Of a DNA stretch of 64,000 nucleotides, positions 1 through 9,493 are shown piece by piece. The notes beneath the pieces were generated by a model. It saw only the letters and a list, made by a program, of their open reading frames with translations. It made no database searches and was not told where the DNA came from. Both the position numbers and the translations under genes were made by a program. Positions within the stretch are counted from its first letter, which is position 1; each line of letters opens with the position of its first letter. Source of the stretch: Chersky-806 sp036502405 (lineage in GTDB: Bacteria; Actinomycetota; Acidimicrobiia; IMCC26256; JAENVU01); assembly GCA_036502405.1 (NCBI GenBank), contig DASXYP010000065.1, positions 34,159-98,158 of the forward strand, in the 5' to 3' direction.

Positions 1-157
1 GCGGGCTGCCCGAACGACGTGAGCACGAGCCGCGACATGAAAGCCACACTAACGACGGGGTGGGACACCCTCGCGGAGCTGCGATCGGCCCCGGGACGGC
101 GCGGTGGAGCGACGCGCCGTCGTTCGCGGGGTCCCGTGTGGGAACCTGGATGCCTTC

Positions 158-2293
158 ATGGAAGGCCCGTCCCGGCGCTGGCTGCGCTTCTTCGTGATCA
201 TCACCCTGGGCGGGATCGGGGTCGGCATCTGCCTCGCGGCGCTCGTCCCCGGGGTCCAGAAGATCGCGGGCTCGAGCCAGTACTCGGGCAAGGTCGGCCC
301 GCTGCTCAACCGGCAGTGCGCCATCTGCGGCGAACCGACGACGGTCTACGACACCGGCGGTCATTACCTGGACACGCTGGGACTGCGCGACCGGCGGCCG
401 GTGGACCTGAGCGACGTGCCGAAGACCCTGATCAGCGCGGTGATCGCGACCGAGGACCGGACCTTCTACGACAACCCCGGAGTCGACGTGCAGTCGATGA
501 TCCGGGCGTTTCTCGAGAACGTCGACAAGGGTGGCGTCGAGCAGGGCGGCTCGACCATCACCCAGCAGCTGATCAAGAACCGGGTGCTGAAGCACCCCAA
601 GCGCGACCTCAACCGCAAGATCAAGGAGGCGGCGCTCGCCATCCGGCTGAACGAGGAGTGGTCCAAGAACCACATCCTCCAGGAGTACCTCAACACGGTG
701 TACTTCGGTCAGGGCTCCTACGGCGTGAAGGCGGCCGCGGCGCGCTACTTCGACAACACCCCGCTCGAGAAGATCGACCTCGCCCAGGCCGCACTGCTCG
801 CCGGGCTCATCAAGAACCCGGAGGGTGACAACCCGTTCGTCCATTCGGACCACGCGTACGTCCGCCGGGCGCAGGTGCTCGCGACGATGGTCCGCCAGCA
901 TCGGATCACCAAGGCGCAGGCTGCGCTCGCGAACCGTCAGGCGCTGCCGACGGTGGCGCCGCCCGCGGACTTCCGGCCGGACAACTACTACGTCGCGCAG
1001 GTGCGCGACCTCCTGACCGAGGACACGAAGTTCGGGCTCGGCGCGACGTTGAAGGAGCGCGAGGACAAGCTGAACCTCGGCGGGCTCCGGGTGTTCACCG
1101 CGTACGACCCGAAGGCCGAGCTGCTCGCGCAGGCGTCGATCGACTCGACGATCCCGATGACCCAGTTCAAGGTCGGGCTCGCGGCGATGGACCCGAGCAA
1201 CGGCGACGTGAAGGCGATCGTGGCGGGCCCGCACCTCAGCTTCAACGACACGCCGTACAACTTCGCGACGATGCCGGCCCCGACCGGTCGCCAGCCCGGC
1301 TCCACCTTCAAGGCCGTGGTCCTGGCGACCGCGCTCGCCAACGGCTTCTCGGTCAAGGACTCGGTCGACGGCACGTCGCCGTGCACCCTCAAGCTCACCG
1401 GCCAGAAGTACAACCCGCTGCTGCGCACCCAGAACGCCGAGGGCGGGGGTGGGGTGATGAGCCTCCGCAGCGCGACCGAGAACTCGGTCAACTGTGCCTA
1501 CTTCCGCCTCGGTGCCGCGGTCGGCCTCCAGAAGATCTCCGACATGGCGAAGGCGCTCGGGATCACCCACCGGATCAACCCGTCGAATTACTCACTCTCG
1601 ATCGGCTCGTCCGACGGTGTGTCCCCGCTCGACATGGCCACCGCGTTCGCGACGTTCGCGGCCGACGGCGTACGCCACGACCCCGTGTTCATCACCAAGG
1701 TCGAGGACTCGAGCGGGCACGTGCTCTTCAAGGACGACTCCCAAGGGATTCGGGTGCTCGATCCTCAGGTGGCCCGGACCGTCACCGACGTCCTGCGCGG
1801 CGTGATCACGAAGGGCACCGGGACGCGCGCCAAGCTCATCGGACACGTCGCCGCCGGCAAGACGGGGACCACCGACCGCGAGCACGACGCGTGGTTCGTG
1901 GGCTACACGCCCCAGCTCGTCACCGCGGTGTGGATGGGCGACCCGACCCAGCTGACGCCGATGAGCCACGTCGGCAAGTTCAGCCCGGTGTTCGGCGGCA
2001 CCTGGCCCGCGACGGTGTGGCAGAAGTTCATGACGCTCGCGCTCGCCGGCCAGACCGAGTATCCGTTCGCCGCGCCGGACCAGAAGCTGTGGCCCTTCGG
2101 GAAGTACGTCTCGGAGAACGGGCGGGGCAAGACGATCTCGTCGGGCTCCTCGCGCTTCGGCAGCTCGTCCACGACCCGGGGACGCCCGTTCGGCCGCCAG
2201 CCCGGCCCGCTCGCACCCTCGCCGACCGCGCCGACTTCGCCACCGGCGACGAGCCCGGAGACGACACCGACGCCGAGCACCCCGGGGCCGTGA
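158..2293 (+). CDS. Class A penicillin-binding protein (bifunctional transglycosylase/transpeptidase)
   Basis: This enzyme polymerises and cross-links peptidoglycan at the outer face of the membrane. A single N-terminal membrane helix (about residues 10-32) is followed by the GT51 domain with ATEDRTF, GGSTITQQL and EYLNTVYFG motifs. The transpeptidase domain has GSTFK (catalytic Ser near residue 382), SVN and KTGTT. In the first GT51 motif the usual His is Asn (EDRTFYDNPG). The C-terminal 50 residues are Ser/Pro/Thr-rich and probably span the wall. The ATG at 158 is chosen because it puts a short cytoplasmic tail before the helix; an in-frame GTG at 104 is the alternative. The family assignment is certain, the exact start is not. 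Confidence 0.95.
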   Translation: MEGPSRRWLRFFVIITLGGIGVGICLAALVPGVQKIAGSSQYSGKVGPLLNRQCAICGEPTTVYDTGGHYLDTLGLRDRRPVDLSDVPKTLISAVIATEDRTFYDNPGVDVQSMIRAFLENVDKGGVEQGGSTITQQLIKNRVLKHPKRDLNRKIKEAALAIRLNEEWSKNHILQEYLNTVYFGQGSYGVKAAAARYFDNTPLEKIDLAQAALLAGLIKNPEGDNPFVHSDHAYVRRAQVLATMVRQHRITKAQAALANRQALPTVAPPADFRPDNYYVAQVRDLLTEDTKFGLGATLKEREDKLNLGGLRVFTAYDPKAELLAQASIDSTIPMTQFKVGLAAMDPSNGDVKAIVAGPHLSFNDTPYNFATMPAPTGRQPGSTFKAVVLATALANGFSVKDSVDGTSPCTLKLTGQKYNPLLRTQNAEGGGGVMSLRSATENSVNCAYFRLGAAVGLQKISDMAKALGITHRINPSNYSLSIGSSDGVSPLDMATAFATFAADGVRHDPVFITKVEDSSGHVLFKDDSQGIRVLDPQVARTVTDVLRGVITKGTGTRAKLIGHVAAGKTGTTDREHDAWFVGYTPQLVTAVWMGDPTQLTPMSHVGKFSPVFGGTWPATVWQKFMTLALAGQTEYPFAAPDQKLWPFGKYVSENGRGKTISSGSSRFGSSSTTRGRPFGRQPGPLAPSPTAPTSPPATSPETTPTPSTPGP

Positions 2294-2323
2294 CCCGCGG
2301 AGGCGACCGGTAGGCTCGCCTCG

Positions 2324-3049
2324 ATGACGACGCCGCTCGAGCAGCTCCTCGTGGTCCAGGAGCACGACTCGGCCGCCGAGGGCCTCCGCCACCGACGGGC
2401 CATCCTCCCGGAGCGCGAGGTCCTGGCGCGGGCGCAGGCCGAGGTGAGCGCGCTCGAGCCCCGGCTCGCGGACGCCCGCAGCCGCCGCGACGACGTCATG
2501 CGCGAGGTGAAGCGGCTCGACGACGAGAGCTCGGCGGTCACCGCCCGGGTCAAAGAGGTCGAGAAGACGATGTACTCGGGGACGATCAGCTCCCCGCGCG
2601 AGCTGCAGGCGATGCAGGCCGACGTCGAGTCGCTCGGGCGGCACAGCCGAACGCTCGACGACCGCGAGCTCGAGCTCATGGAGCGCCAGGAGGCGCTCGA
2701 CGCCGAGGTCGGGGGCCTCGAGCAGCAGGTCGCCGCGCTGCAGACCGAGGCCGACACGGCGCGGGCGACACTCATGGAGCAGGAGGCCGTCATCGACGGC
2801 GAGCTGGCCGAGGAGCTCGAGGCCCGCGGGGTCGCGGCCGGCGCGATCCCGGCCGACCTGCTCGCCAGCTACGAGCGGATCCGGGCCAGCAACCACGGGG
2901 CCGGCGTGGCCCGGCTGGTCGGCAACACCTGCCAGGGCTGCCGGCTCACGATCCCCGCGACCGAGGTGGACCGGATCCATCGCGAGGGCGCACAGGGGTC
3001 GACCCACCACTGCGACAACTGCGGCGCGATCCTCGTCCCGACCTCGTGA
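2324..3049 (+). CDS. Coiled-coil protein with C-terminal C4 zinc ribbon
   Basis: A 241-residue protein with a long charged helical region (about residues 1-190, heptad-rich, many Glu/Arg/Leu) followed by a zinc ribbon of two Cys pairs, CQGC and CDNC. This is the architecture of the Rv2229c/CT398-type family (zf-RING_7), whose biochemical role is not firmly established. Its stop codon overlaps the GTG start of the RNase HI gene by four bases, so the two are translationally coupled. Actinobacteria commonly keep this pair together, which supports the call. No enzymatic motif is visible. Confidence 0.85.
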   Translation: MTTPLEQLLVVQEHDSAAEGLRHRRAILPEREVLARAQAEVSALEPRLADARSRRDDVMREVKRLDDESSAVTARVKEVEKTMYSGTISSPRELQAMQADVESLGRHSRTLDDRELELMERQEALDAEVGGLEQQVAALQTEADTARATLMEQEAVIDGELAEELEARGVAAGAIPADLLASYERIRASNHGAGVARLVGNTCQGCRLTIPATEVDRIHREGAQGSTHHCDNCGAILVPTS

Positions 3050-3468
3050 CCATCGACACGGTCGAGGTCCAGTGCGACGGCGGCGCGCGAGGCAACCCCG
3101 GGCCGGCTGCGATCGGCGCGGTGGTCCTCGACGTGACGGTCGATCCTCCGGAGCTCGTCGCGTCGGTGAGCAAGCGGATCGGGGTGGCGACGAACAACGT
3201 CGCGGAGTACCAGGCGCTCATCGAGGGGCTCCGGGCCGCGTTGCCGTTCGAGCCGCGCCTCGTGCGCGTCCGCGCCGACTCGGAGCTGATGATCCGTCAG
3301 CTCGAGGGTCGGTACAAGGTGAAGAGCACGCATCTCAGGCCGCTCTACGAGGAGGCTCGGGCGCTGCTACGGGAGTTCCCCGAGGTCGACCTCGCGCACG
3401 TGCGGCGCGAGCACAACGTCGACGCCGACGCGCTCGTGAACGCGGCACTCGACGCCGTCGAACCCTGA
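3046..3468 (+). CDS. RNase HI-family ribonuclease
   Basis: A stand-alone 140-residue RNase H fold that would cleave the RNA strand of RNA-DNA hybrids. The acidic active site is visible: Asp in CDGGARGNPG near the N-terminus, Glu in NNVAEYQAL, Asp in RADSEL and Asp in NVDADAL. It starts with GTG inside the stop of the upstream zinc-ribbon gene. In mycobacteria the equivalent domain is fused to a CobC-like phosphatase (Rv2228c). Here the two domains are separate genes with a membrane-protein gene between them. Confidence 0.9.
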   Translation: MTIDTVEVQCDGGARGNPGPAAIGAVVLDVTVDPPELVASVSKRIGVATNNVAEYQALIEGLRAALPFEPRLVRVRADSELMIRQLEGRYKVKSTHLRPLYEEARALLREFPEVDLAHVRREHNVDADALVNAALDAVEP

Positions 3469-3478
3469 GGCGGCTCCC

Positions 3479-3958
3479 ATGGTGTTCTGGTACCTCGCGC
3501 CGTCGATCGTCGCGGTGCACGACATCTTTCGCAGCCAGGGCCTCGACTACCGCCTGATCGCGCTCGGCGCCCTCCTGCCGTTGGTCGTCGACGCGCCGCT
3601 CGGACACTTCGCGTACGGCCACTCGCTGTTCGTCGCGGTCGGGCTCCTCGCGGTCGTCATGGTCGCGACCATCGGCCGCCCGCGCCTGCTGCGTCGCCGC
3701 CTCATCTGCCTTCCGATCGGGTGGTTCTGCGGGCTGGTGCTCTCGGGCGCGTTCCTGCACGACGTGTCGTTCCTGTGGCCGCTGCTCGGCTCGGACTTCC
3801 CCGACGACTCCCTCATCCCGCCGGTCACGATCCTCGTGCTGCTGGACGCCGCCGGGTTCGCGCTCGGGGTCTGGGCATGGGGCCGGTTCGGCTTGTCCGA
3901 CCGCGCGAAGCGAGACGCGTTCCTCCGCACCGGGCGGCTCCGGGACGCCGCCCGATGA
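3479..3958 (+). CDS. Small polytopic membrane protein, possibly YdjM/DUF457-like
   Basis: A 159-residue hydrophobic protein with about four membrane segments. It has the sequence LPLVVDAPLGHFAYGHSLF, an Asp/His arrangement reminiscent of the membrane-bound metal-dependent hydrolase family (YdjM/DUF457); that resemblance is weak and inferred by eye. It lies between the RNase HI gene (10 bp upstream) and the histidine-phosphatase gene, whose ATG overlaps its stop, so it is part of the same operon. Function unknown. Confidence 0.7.
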   Translation: MVFWYLAPSIVAVHDIFRSQGLDYRLIALGALLPLVVDAPLGHFAYGHSLFVAVGLLAVVMVATIGRPRLLRRRLICLPIGWFCGLVLSGAFLHDVSFLWPLLGSDFPDDSLIPPVTILVLLDAAGFALGVWAWGRFGLSDRAKRDAFLRTGRLRDAAR

Positions 3959-4569
3959 TCCTCCTGGTGCGCCACGGCGAGACCGCGGCCAACCGGGATC
4001 GGCTCGCGCTGGGTCGGGCGGACCCCGAGCTGACCGAGCGAGGCCGCGCGCAGGCGGCCGCGGTGGCAGCTCGGCTCGGTGCGACGAGCGTCGCCACGGT
4101 GCTCTCGAGCCCCTTGGGCCGGGCCCGGGAGACCGCGGCACCGATCGCCGAGGTGGTGGGCGCGGAGGTCGTGCTCGACGAGCGGCTGATCGAGCTGGAC
4201 TACGGCGAGTGGGACGGCAAGAGCTTCTCGAACCTGCCGCCCGACCAGCTCGACCGATGGCGGACCGACCCGACGTTCGCGCTTCCCGGAGGCGAGAGCC
4301 TCCGGGCCGTCACGACGCGTGTCGGCGCCTTCTGCGCGGAGCACCTCGACGGTCCCACGGTCGTCGCGGTCAGTCACGTCTCGCCGATCAAGGCGGCGGT
4401 CACGTGGGCGCTCGGTGCCGACGAGGGGCTCGCCTGGCGCATGTTCCTCGATCTGGCCTCGATCACGCGGATCGCGGGACGGAACGGTCAGGCGAGCCTG
4501 ATCGGGTACAACGACATCGGCCACCTGACGCCGCAGGCGGACGGCGGCGGACGAGGGCCGCGCATCTAA
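3955..4569 (+). CDS. Histidine phosphatase family protein (CobC/PGM-like)
   Basis: A 204-residue member of the phosphoglycerate-mutase-like superfamily. The N-terminal LVRHGET box carries the phosphorylated His; ELDYGEWDG holds the acid; AVSHVSPIK near residue 140 carries the second catalytic His. The ATG overlaps the stop of the upstream membrane-protein gene by four bases. In mycobacteria a homologous domain is fused to RNase HI and acts as an alpha-ribazole-type phosphatase. Here the substrate cannot be deduced from sequence. Confidence 0.88.
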   Translation: MILLVRHGETAANRDRLALGRADPELTERGRAQAAAVAARLGATSVATVLSSPLGRARETAAPIAEVVGAEVVLDERLIELDYGEWDGKSFSNLPPDQLDRWRTDPTFALPGGESLRAVTTRVGAFCAEHLDGPTVVAVSHVSPIKAAVTWALGADEGLAWRMFLDLASITRIAGRNGQASLIGYNDIGHLTPQADGGGRGPRI

Positions 4570-4578
4570 GGTTCGCGG

Positions 4579-5964
4579 ATGGCAGAACGCGTGAACGTCG
4601 ACGTCGTCATCGTCGGCGCGGGGCTGGCCGGCCTCGGCGCCGCACGCGCGCTGGTCGCCCAGGGGCAGACGGTCGTCGTGCTCGAAGCCCGAGATCGCGT
4701 GGGCGGTCGGGTCCACGGTCGCACGTTGGCCGACGGCGAGACCGTGGTGGAGGTCGGCGGCCAGTGGATCGGGCCCGGCCAGCACCGGATGATCCGGCTG
4801 TCGGCCGAGCTCGGGCTCGAGACCTTCCCGACCTACAACGACGGCGAGAACCTGCTCCGGTTCGGCGAGGCGCAGGCGCGCTACCGCGGGGCCATCCCGA
4901 AGATCAGCCCGCTGTCGCTCGTCGACATGGGCCAGGCGCAGCTCCGGTTCGACCGCCTCGCGCGCCAGGTGCCGCTCGAGACGCCGTGGATGGCGAAGCA
5001 CGCGAAGTCATGGGACGCCATGACCTTCGCGACGTGGATCAAGCGCAACGCGCAGACTGCGAAGGCGCGCAGCCTGTTCCGTCTCTACGCGCAAGCGGTC
5101 TTCGCAGCCGAGCCCCAGGACTTCTCGCTGTTGCACGCGCTGTACTACACGCACTCCGGTGGGGGTGTCGACGCGCTCGCCGGCGTCGTCGACGGCGCGC
5201 AGCAGGATCGCTACGTCGGCGGCTCCCAGCTCGTGCCGCTGCGCATGGCGGAGGAGCTCGGTGAGGACGTGGTCCGCCTGAGCACACCGGTCCGCCGCAT
5301 CGAGCAGCGCAACGACGTGGTCACCGTGCTCGCCGACGGGCTCCTCGTGACGGCCCGGCACGCGATCGTCGCGATCCCACCCGTGCTGGCCGGCCGCATC
5401 GCGTACGACCCTCCGCTGCCCGCGTACCGCGACCAGCTCACGCAGCGGGTACCGGCGGGCTCGGTGATCAAGTGCAACGTCGTGTACGACTCACCCTTCT
5501 GGCGTGCCGACGGGCTCACCGGCCAGGCCACGGGCGACGGGGGGCCCGTCGGTGTCGTGTTCGACAACTCACCGCCCGCCGCGAGCCCCGGCGTCCTGCT
5601 CGCGTTCCTCGAGGGCGCGCACGCGCGCCGCTTGAGCCCGGTCTCGCTCGACGAGCGCAGGGCCGCGGTGGTCGGGAGCCTGGTGCGGTTCTTCGGGCCG
5701 AGAGCAGCCGACTTCGCCGAGTACGTCGAGCTGGACTGGTCGCAGGAGGAGTGGACGAGGGGCTGCTACGGCGCGCACTTCCCGTGCGGGGTCTGGACGC
5801 AGTACGGCCCGGCCCTCCGCCGGCCGGTAGGCCGCATCCACTGGGCCGGAGCGGAGACCGCGACGATCTGGAGCGGTTACATGGACGGTGCGCTGCAGTC
5901 CGGCTCCCGGGCGGCCACCGAGGTGCTCGCGGCACGTCCCTCGTCTTCGGCGGCACACCGGTAG
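4579..5964 (+). CDS. Flavin-containing amine oxidase
   Basis: A 461-residue FAD-dependent oxidoreductase of the monoamine oxidase family. The N-terminal dinucleotide-binding loop GAGLAGLGAA (residues 13-22) leads into EARDRVGGRV. The C-terminal FAD-binding motif WAGAETATIWSGYMDGA is near residue 421. It would oxidise an amine to an imine with release of hydrogen peroxide. It starts nine bases after the histidine-phosphatase stop, so it could be the last gene of that operon. Substrate unknown. Confidence 0.9.
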   Translation: MAERVNVDVVIVGAGLAGLGAARALVAQGQTVVVLEARDRVGGRVHGRTLADGETVVEVGGQWIGPGQHRMIRLSAELGLETFPTYNDGENLLRFGEAQARYRGAIPKISPLSLVDMGQAQLRFDRLARQVPLETPWMAKHAKSWDAMTFATWIKRNAQTAKARSLFRLYAQAVFAAEPQDFSLLHALYYTHSGGGVDALAGVVDGAQQDRYVGGSQLVPLRMAEELGEDVVRLSTPVRRIEQRNDVVTVLADGLLVTARHAIVAIPPVLAGRIAYDPPLPAYRDQLTQRVPAGSVIKCNVVYDSPFWRADGLTGQATGDGGPVGVVFDNSPPAASPGVLLAFLEGAHARRLSPVSLDERRAAVVGSLVRFFGPRAADFAEYVELDWSQEEWTRGCYGAHFPCGVWTQYGPALRRPVGRIHWAGAETATIWSGYMDGALQSGSRAATEVLAARPSSSAAHR

Positions 5965-5965
5965 C

Positions 5966-7255
5966 TCAGCGGCGCGATGCCACAGCCGCGCGCGCCCGGA
6001 CCGGCCGGACCGCGAGCAGGCAACTGATTGCAAACGCCGCGAGCAGGCAGAGGCCGAGCGCGGTGGGACCGAACACGGTGGACGCGAGCCCGCCACGGCC
6101 CACGACGTCGTCGAACGCGCTCCAGCTCGTCGGGTCGATCATCGGAATCAGCAGCAGCACGACCAGCGCGGTCCGGAGCCACGCAGGACGGATCGCGTCC
6201 ACGGATCGGCGTCGGAGCAGCAGCAGGATCGGCCAGGTGAGCAGGAGCAGGTCGTAGCCGACCCGGAAGATCGGCACGAGGATCACGAGCGCGGCGAGGG
6301 TCACCGCGAGCTCGCTGCGGTCGCCGCCCGGGCTGCGCGTGTGCAGGAGCCACGCCGCCCAGACACCGATGGCGAGGAGCACGACGCCCAACGCGGTCGC
6401 GGCGCTCTCCGACGGGCGGAGCCCTGTCGCGCGGGCGAGGACGTTCGCGGCGTCGAGGCGCAGCGGGCTCCCGATGCGCGACTGCACCGAGCGGCTGGTC
6501 ACGTCCAAGTCGTCGCGCAACGAATCGACCAACCGGCCGACGCCGCCGGCCGCGCTCGCGAGCTCGAACGACGCGACGAGAGAGATCGCCACCGCCGCGC
6601 CGACCCCCACGAGCACGGCTCGGAACCGGCGGCGCGCCACCAGCACCAGCGCGAGCGGGATGCCGAACGTCGGCTTGGCGAGCGCGAACGCGACGCCGAG
6701 CGCGGCGCGACCGGACTGCGCCGCGCGACTGGCGAGCGCGAGGTAGCACGCGAGCACGATCAGCAGCGTCGGCTCGCCGTTGCGGAGGTCGACGCGTCCC
6801 GGCGCGCTCAGGAGCAGGAGCGCGCCGAGCGCGAGGACCCCGTCGAGTCCGACGTCGTAGCCGGCGAGCCGCAGGGCGACGCCGGCGAGCACGAGCACGA
6901 GCACCAGGTTGAGCCCGAAGTAGACGGCGCGGGCATCGTCGAGCGAGAGCGCCGCGAGGGGGAGGTGCGCCACGAGGTGCACCGGGCTGTAGAGCGGGAA
7001 CTCCTGGCCGACGGGATAGCTGCGGTAGTACCGCACGGGGTCGTAAGGGTTGGCGCCGTCGGTGAACGCGACGACGGGGTAGTAGACGGCGTCACGAAAG
7101 TCGGTCTGGAACCCGACGTCCTGCCGGCTCGGCGTGATGTTCTCCCAGGTGCTGTGGGTGAGCCAGGCGGCGACGCCCGCGAACGCGAGCACGGCCACGA
7201 GGGTGCGGAGCCAGCGCGGGACACCGGCGAGCACCGATGGTCCGGTCGACGCCAT
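5966..7255 (-). CDS. GT87-type membrane glycosyltransferase
   Basis: A 429-residue polytopic protein with about ten membrane helices. The N-terminal extracellular loop carries DFRDAVYYP and GANPYDP, and the middle part has RNGEPTLLI, both typical of the GT87/DUF2029 polyprenyl-phosphomannose-dependent transferases of Actinobacteria. It probably adds mannose or a related sugar to a lipid- or wall-linked acceptor on the outer face. It converges on the amine oxidase with one base between the stops. A small membrane-protein gene lies 15 bp upstream on the same strand. Confidence 0.82.
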   Translation of the reverse strand: MASTGPSVLAGVPRWLRTLVAVLAFAGVAAWLTHSTWENITPSRQDVGFQTDFRDAVYYPVVAFTDGANPYDPVRYYRSYPVGQEFPLYSPVHLVAHLPLAALSLDDARAVYFGLNLVLVLVLAGVALRLAGYDVGLDGVLALGALLLLSAPGRVDLRNGEPTLLIVLACYLALASRAAQSGRAALGVAFALAKPTFGIPLALVLVARRRFRAVLVGVGAAVAISLVASFELASAAGGVGRLVDSLRDDLDVTSRSVQSRIGSPLRLDAANVLARATGLRPSESAATALGVVLLAIGVWAAWLLHTRSPGGDRSELAVTLAALVILVPIFRVGYDLLLLTWPILLLLRRRSVDAIRPAWLRTALVVLLLIPMIDPTSWSAFDDVVGRGGLASTVFGPTALGLCLLAAFAISCLLAVRPVRARAAVASRR

Positions 7256-7270
7256 CCGGCGGCAGGGTAG

Positions 7271-7552
7271 TCAAACCCGCTCGAGCCGCTCCCAGTCCTC
7301 GAGCAGCACGACCCGCTGATGGCTGGTGCGCCAGGCGAGCACGACGAGGATCCCCGGCCAGCCCGCCAGCAGCGCACCGACCACCATGGCGGTGAGCCAC
7401 CGGTCCTCCCGGGAGCGCTCGGTGCGCCAGACCCAGTGCGGGATGTGACGAACGTCCCTGAACCCCCAGGCCACCGTCGGCACGGCGGCGACGAACCCGA
7501 CGATCACGACGACCATCGCGAGGTCGATCTCGACGCCCGGCCCCAACCGCAC
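7271..7552 (-). CDS. Small membrane protein, two helices
   Basis: A 93-residue protein with two hydrophobic segments (about residues 9-29 and 52-70) separated by a charged loop containing WVWRTERSREDRW. It lies directly upstream of the GT87-like gene on the same strand and is probably co-transcribed with it. No family recognised. Confidence 0.6.
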   Translation of the reverse strand: MRLGPGVEIDLAMVVVIVGFVAAVPTVAWGFRDVRHIPHWVWRTERSREDRWLTAMVVGALLAGWPGILVVLAWRTSHQRVVLLEDWERLERV

Positions 7553-7901
7553 GGCGCGAGTTTCGTCGGCGCGCGATGAGACCCGAGTGAGAGCAACGAC
7601 CCCGTGGCCAGGGGATGGAATCGAGGTGGGAGCGGGTGAACTCCGCGCGAAGGACGGCGAGGACGCCCTGCCGCACCGGGCAGGGTGGCGCAGCAGGGCG
7701 TCGACTCGCCGGTCGGGGACCGTAGTGCCACGCCATGTCCCGATGCGAGTGCAGAGCGCGAGACGTCAGGCACGTCGGGTCGTCGGTTCGACGCGGTGGG
7801 TGAGCTCGCCCACGGTGCGTTTCCGCCGCCGACGGGCCGGGTAGCCCGAGAGGGCGAGCAGGTTCGCCACCCCCGGCGAATCTTCAACGGGAAGTGCGCG
7901 A
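7553..7901. other. Intergenic stretch without a recognised gene
   Basis: These 349 bases separate a leftward operon from a rightward small gene, so both promoters should lie here. Reading frames that cross it have arginine/serine-rich, shadow-like translations. A GGGTGAGCTCGCCC near-palindrome is present around 7798. I see no RNA gene or known regulatory element. Confidence 0.5.
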
Positions 7902-8138
7902 ATGACCGGCGTGAGCTCCGAGTTCCAGCAGGACGAGCGGTCGCAGCTCGACCTGCTGCGCACCAGTCTCGAGGACGCGCAGGACCAGTTGCGCCGGGCC
8001 CGGGCGCGCCTCGATCGCGCGCAGCGTCGCGTCCGGAACCTCGAGGTCGCGGTGCAGAGCTGGCAGGTGCTCGTCAGTCAGTACGAACAGGGCAACGCGC
8101 CCGGAAACGACCGTCGGCGGGCCGAGATCCAGCTCTGA
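7902..8138 (+). CDS. Small coiled-coil protein
   Basis: A 78-residue, strongly charged protein. Residues 12-60 form a continuous heptad-like helix (LDLLRTSLEDAQDQLRRAR). There is no membrane segment or signal peptide. It stands alone between a leftward membrane-protein operon and the secreted glycoside hydrolase. Coding potential is supported by helical periodicity rather than by homology; function unknown. Confidence 0.55.
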   Translation: MTGVSSEFQQDERSQLDLLRTSLEDAQDQLRRARARLDRAQRRVRNLEVAVQSWQVLVSQYEQGNAPGNDRRRAEIQL

Positions 8139-8315
8139 CCCGAGTCGACACGGCGTCGTCGACCGCGTCATCCTCTCGCTGCCGCGGCGGAGGGGGACGA
8201 GGTTCCTCGGTGCTCCCTTCCCCGGTCCAGGTACGTCGGAGTCTGCCGCTGGCGCGAGGAGATGCGCTTCGGTACCGGCGTCGAGACCCTGCACCGACAC
8301 ACGGGAGGCGTACGA

Positions 8316-9461
8316 GTGCACGTGAAGCAGCAGAGCCGCACCTCGAGCTCATGGATGATGAAGGTCGGCGGATTCGTCCTGGCCGCGTGCCTCTTGGCGC
8401 CGTTGGCCGGGATGGCTCGCGCGGACGCCGCCGTGGCACCGCTCGGTCCGCGCGCGGGCATCAGCGGCGGGTCGGTGATCCTGTGGGAGCCCGACAACCA
8501 GCGCATCGTCGAGCTGACCCAGATCGCGAACTCGGGCGCGGGCTGGTTCGCGATGGACATCGACTGGCCGTCGATCGAGCCCCAACGCGGCACGTTCAAC
8601 TGGGCGGCGACCGACCGCGTGGTCCAGGAGGCACACGCGCGCGGACTGAAGATCCTCGGCATCGTCGGCTACACGCCGAAGTGGGCGCAGGGCAGAGGCT
8701 GCCCCTCGGGCACGACCCACTGCCTGCCGGCCAGGGCCGAGGACTACGGGGCGTTCGCGAAGGTGGCAGCTGCTCGGTACGGCGCGTACTCGTCGAACCC
8801 GGCCCTCCGCGGCACGGTCCAGGCGTGGCAGGTCTGGAACGAGCCGAACCACTACCCGTACGTGCAGAAGGTCGACATTCCTCGGTACACGTTGATGCTC
8901 AAGCAGGCGTACCTCGGCATCAAGAGCGTTGATCCGACCTCGACGGTGATCGCCGGCGGGACCTCGCCGGCACCGAACGACCCGTCCGGCAAGGACATGT
9001 CACCGGCGAACTTCCTCAGCGCGATCTACCTCTGGACGGGGAAGGGCTACTTCGACGCGTTCGGGCATCACCCGTACTCGTTCCCGTGCGACCCGCAGAC
9101 ACCCGCATCGTGGAACGCGTTCCAGCAGACGCTCAACCTGCGTTGGATCATGGCTGCGGTCGGTGATGGCGCCAAGAAGATCTGGGCCACCGAGATCGGC
9201 GCGCCGACGGCTGCCGACGTCGGCACCTGCACGGGGCACAACGGCAGCTCGATGACCGAAAGCGGTCAGGCCCTGATCACTGCGCAGTACATGCAGGGAT
9301 GGATCAAGGACTGGAGCGCGTTCACCGGACCGATGATCTGGTACATGATCCGCGACGCGGGGACGAACGCCTGGGCCCGGGACGACAACTTCGGATTGGT
9401 GCACCGCGACTTCAGCCCGAAGCAGTCCTACACCGTCTTCCAGCAAGAGCTACGCGGGTAG
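8316..9461 (+). CDS. Secreted glycoside hydrolase, clan GH-A (PslG/GH39-like)
   Basis: A 381-residue secreted TIM-barrel hydrolase. After a signal peptide (hydrophobic core VGGFVLAACLLAPLAG, cleavage near ARADA) the mature part carries the clan GH-A acid/base motif WNEPN (Glu near residue 175) and the nucleophile motif ATEIG (Glu near residue 293). The layout resembles PslG-type exopolysaccharide hydrolases. GTG at 8316 is chosen because GGGAGG lies eight bases upstream. It probably trims extracellular or wall polysaccharide; the sugar specificity cannot be told. Confidence 0.85.
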   Translation: MHVKQQSRTSSSWMMKVGGFVLAACLLAPLAGMARADAAVAPLGPRAGISGGSVILWEPDNQRIVELTQIANSGAGWFAMDIDWPSIEPQRGTFNWAATDRVVQEAHARGLKILGIVGYTPKWAQGRGCPSGTTHCLPARAEDYGAFAKVAAARYGAYSSNPALRGTVQAWQVWNEPNHYPYVQKVDIPRYTLMLKQAYLGIKSVDPTSTVIAGGTSPAPNDPSGKDMSPANFLSAIYLWTGKGYFDAFGHHPYSFPCDPQTPASWNAFQQTLNLRWIMAAVGDGAKKIWATEIGAPTAADVGTCTGHNGSSMTESGQALITAQYMQGWIKDWSAFTGPMIWYMIRDAGTNAWARDDNFGLVHRDFSPKQSYTVFQQELRG

Positions 9462-9493
9462 CCCGCGCCCGACGTTCGGTTCGTCGGGGCTCG

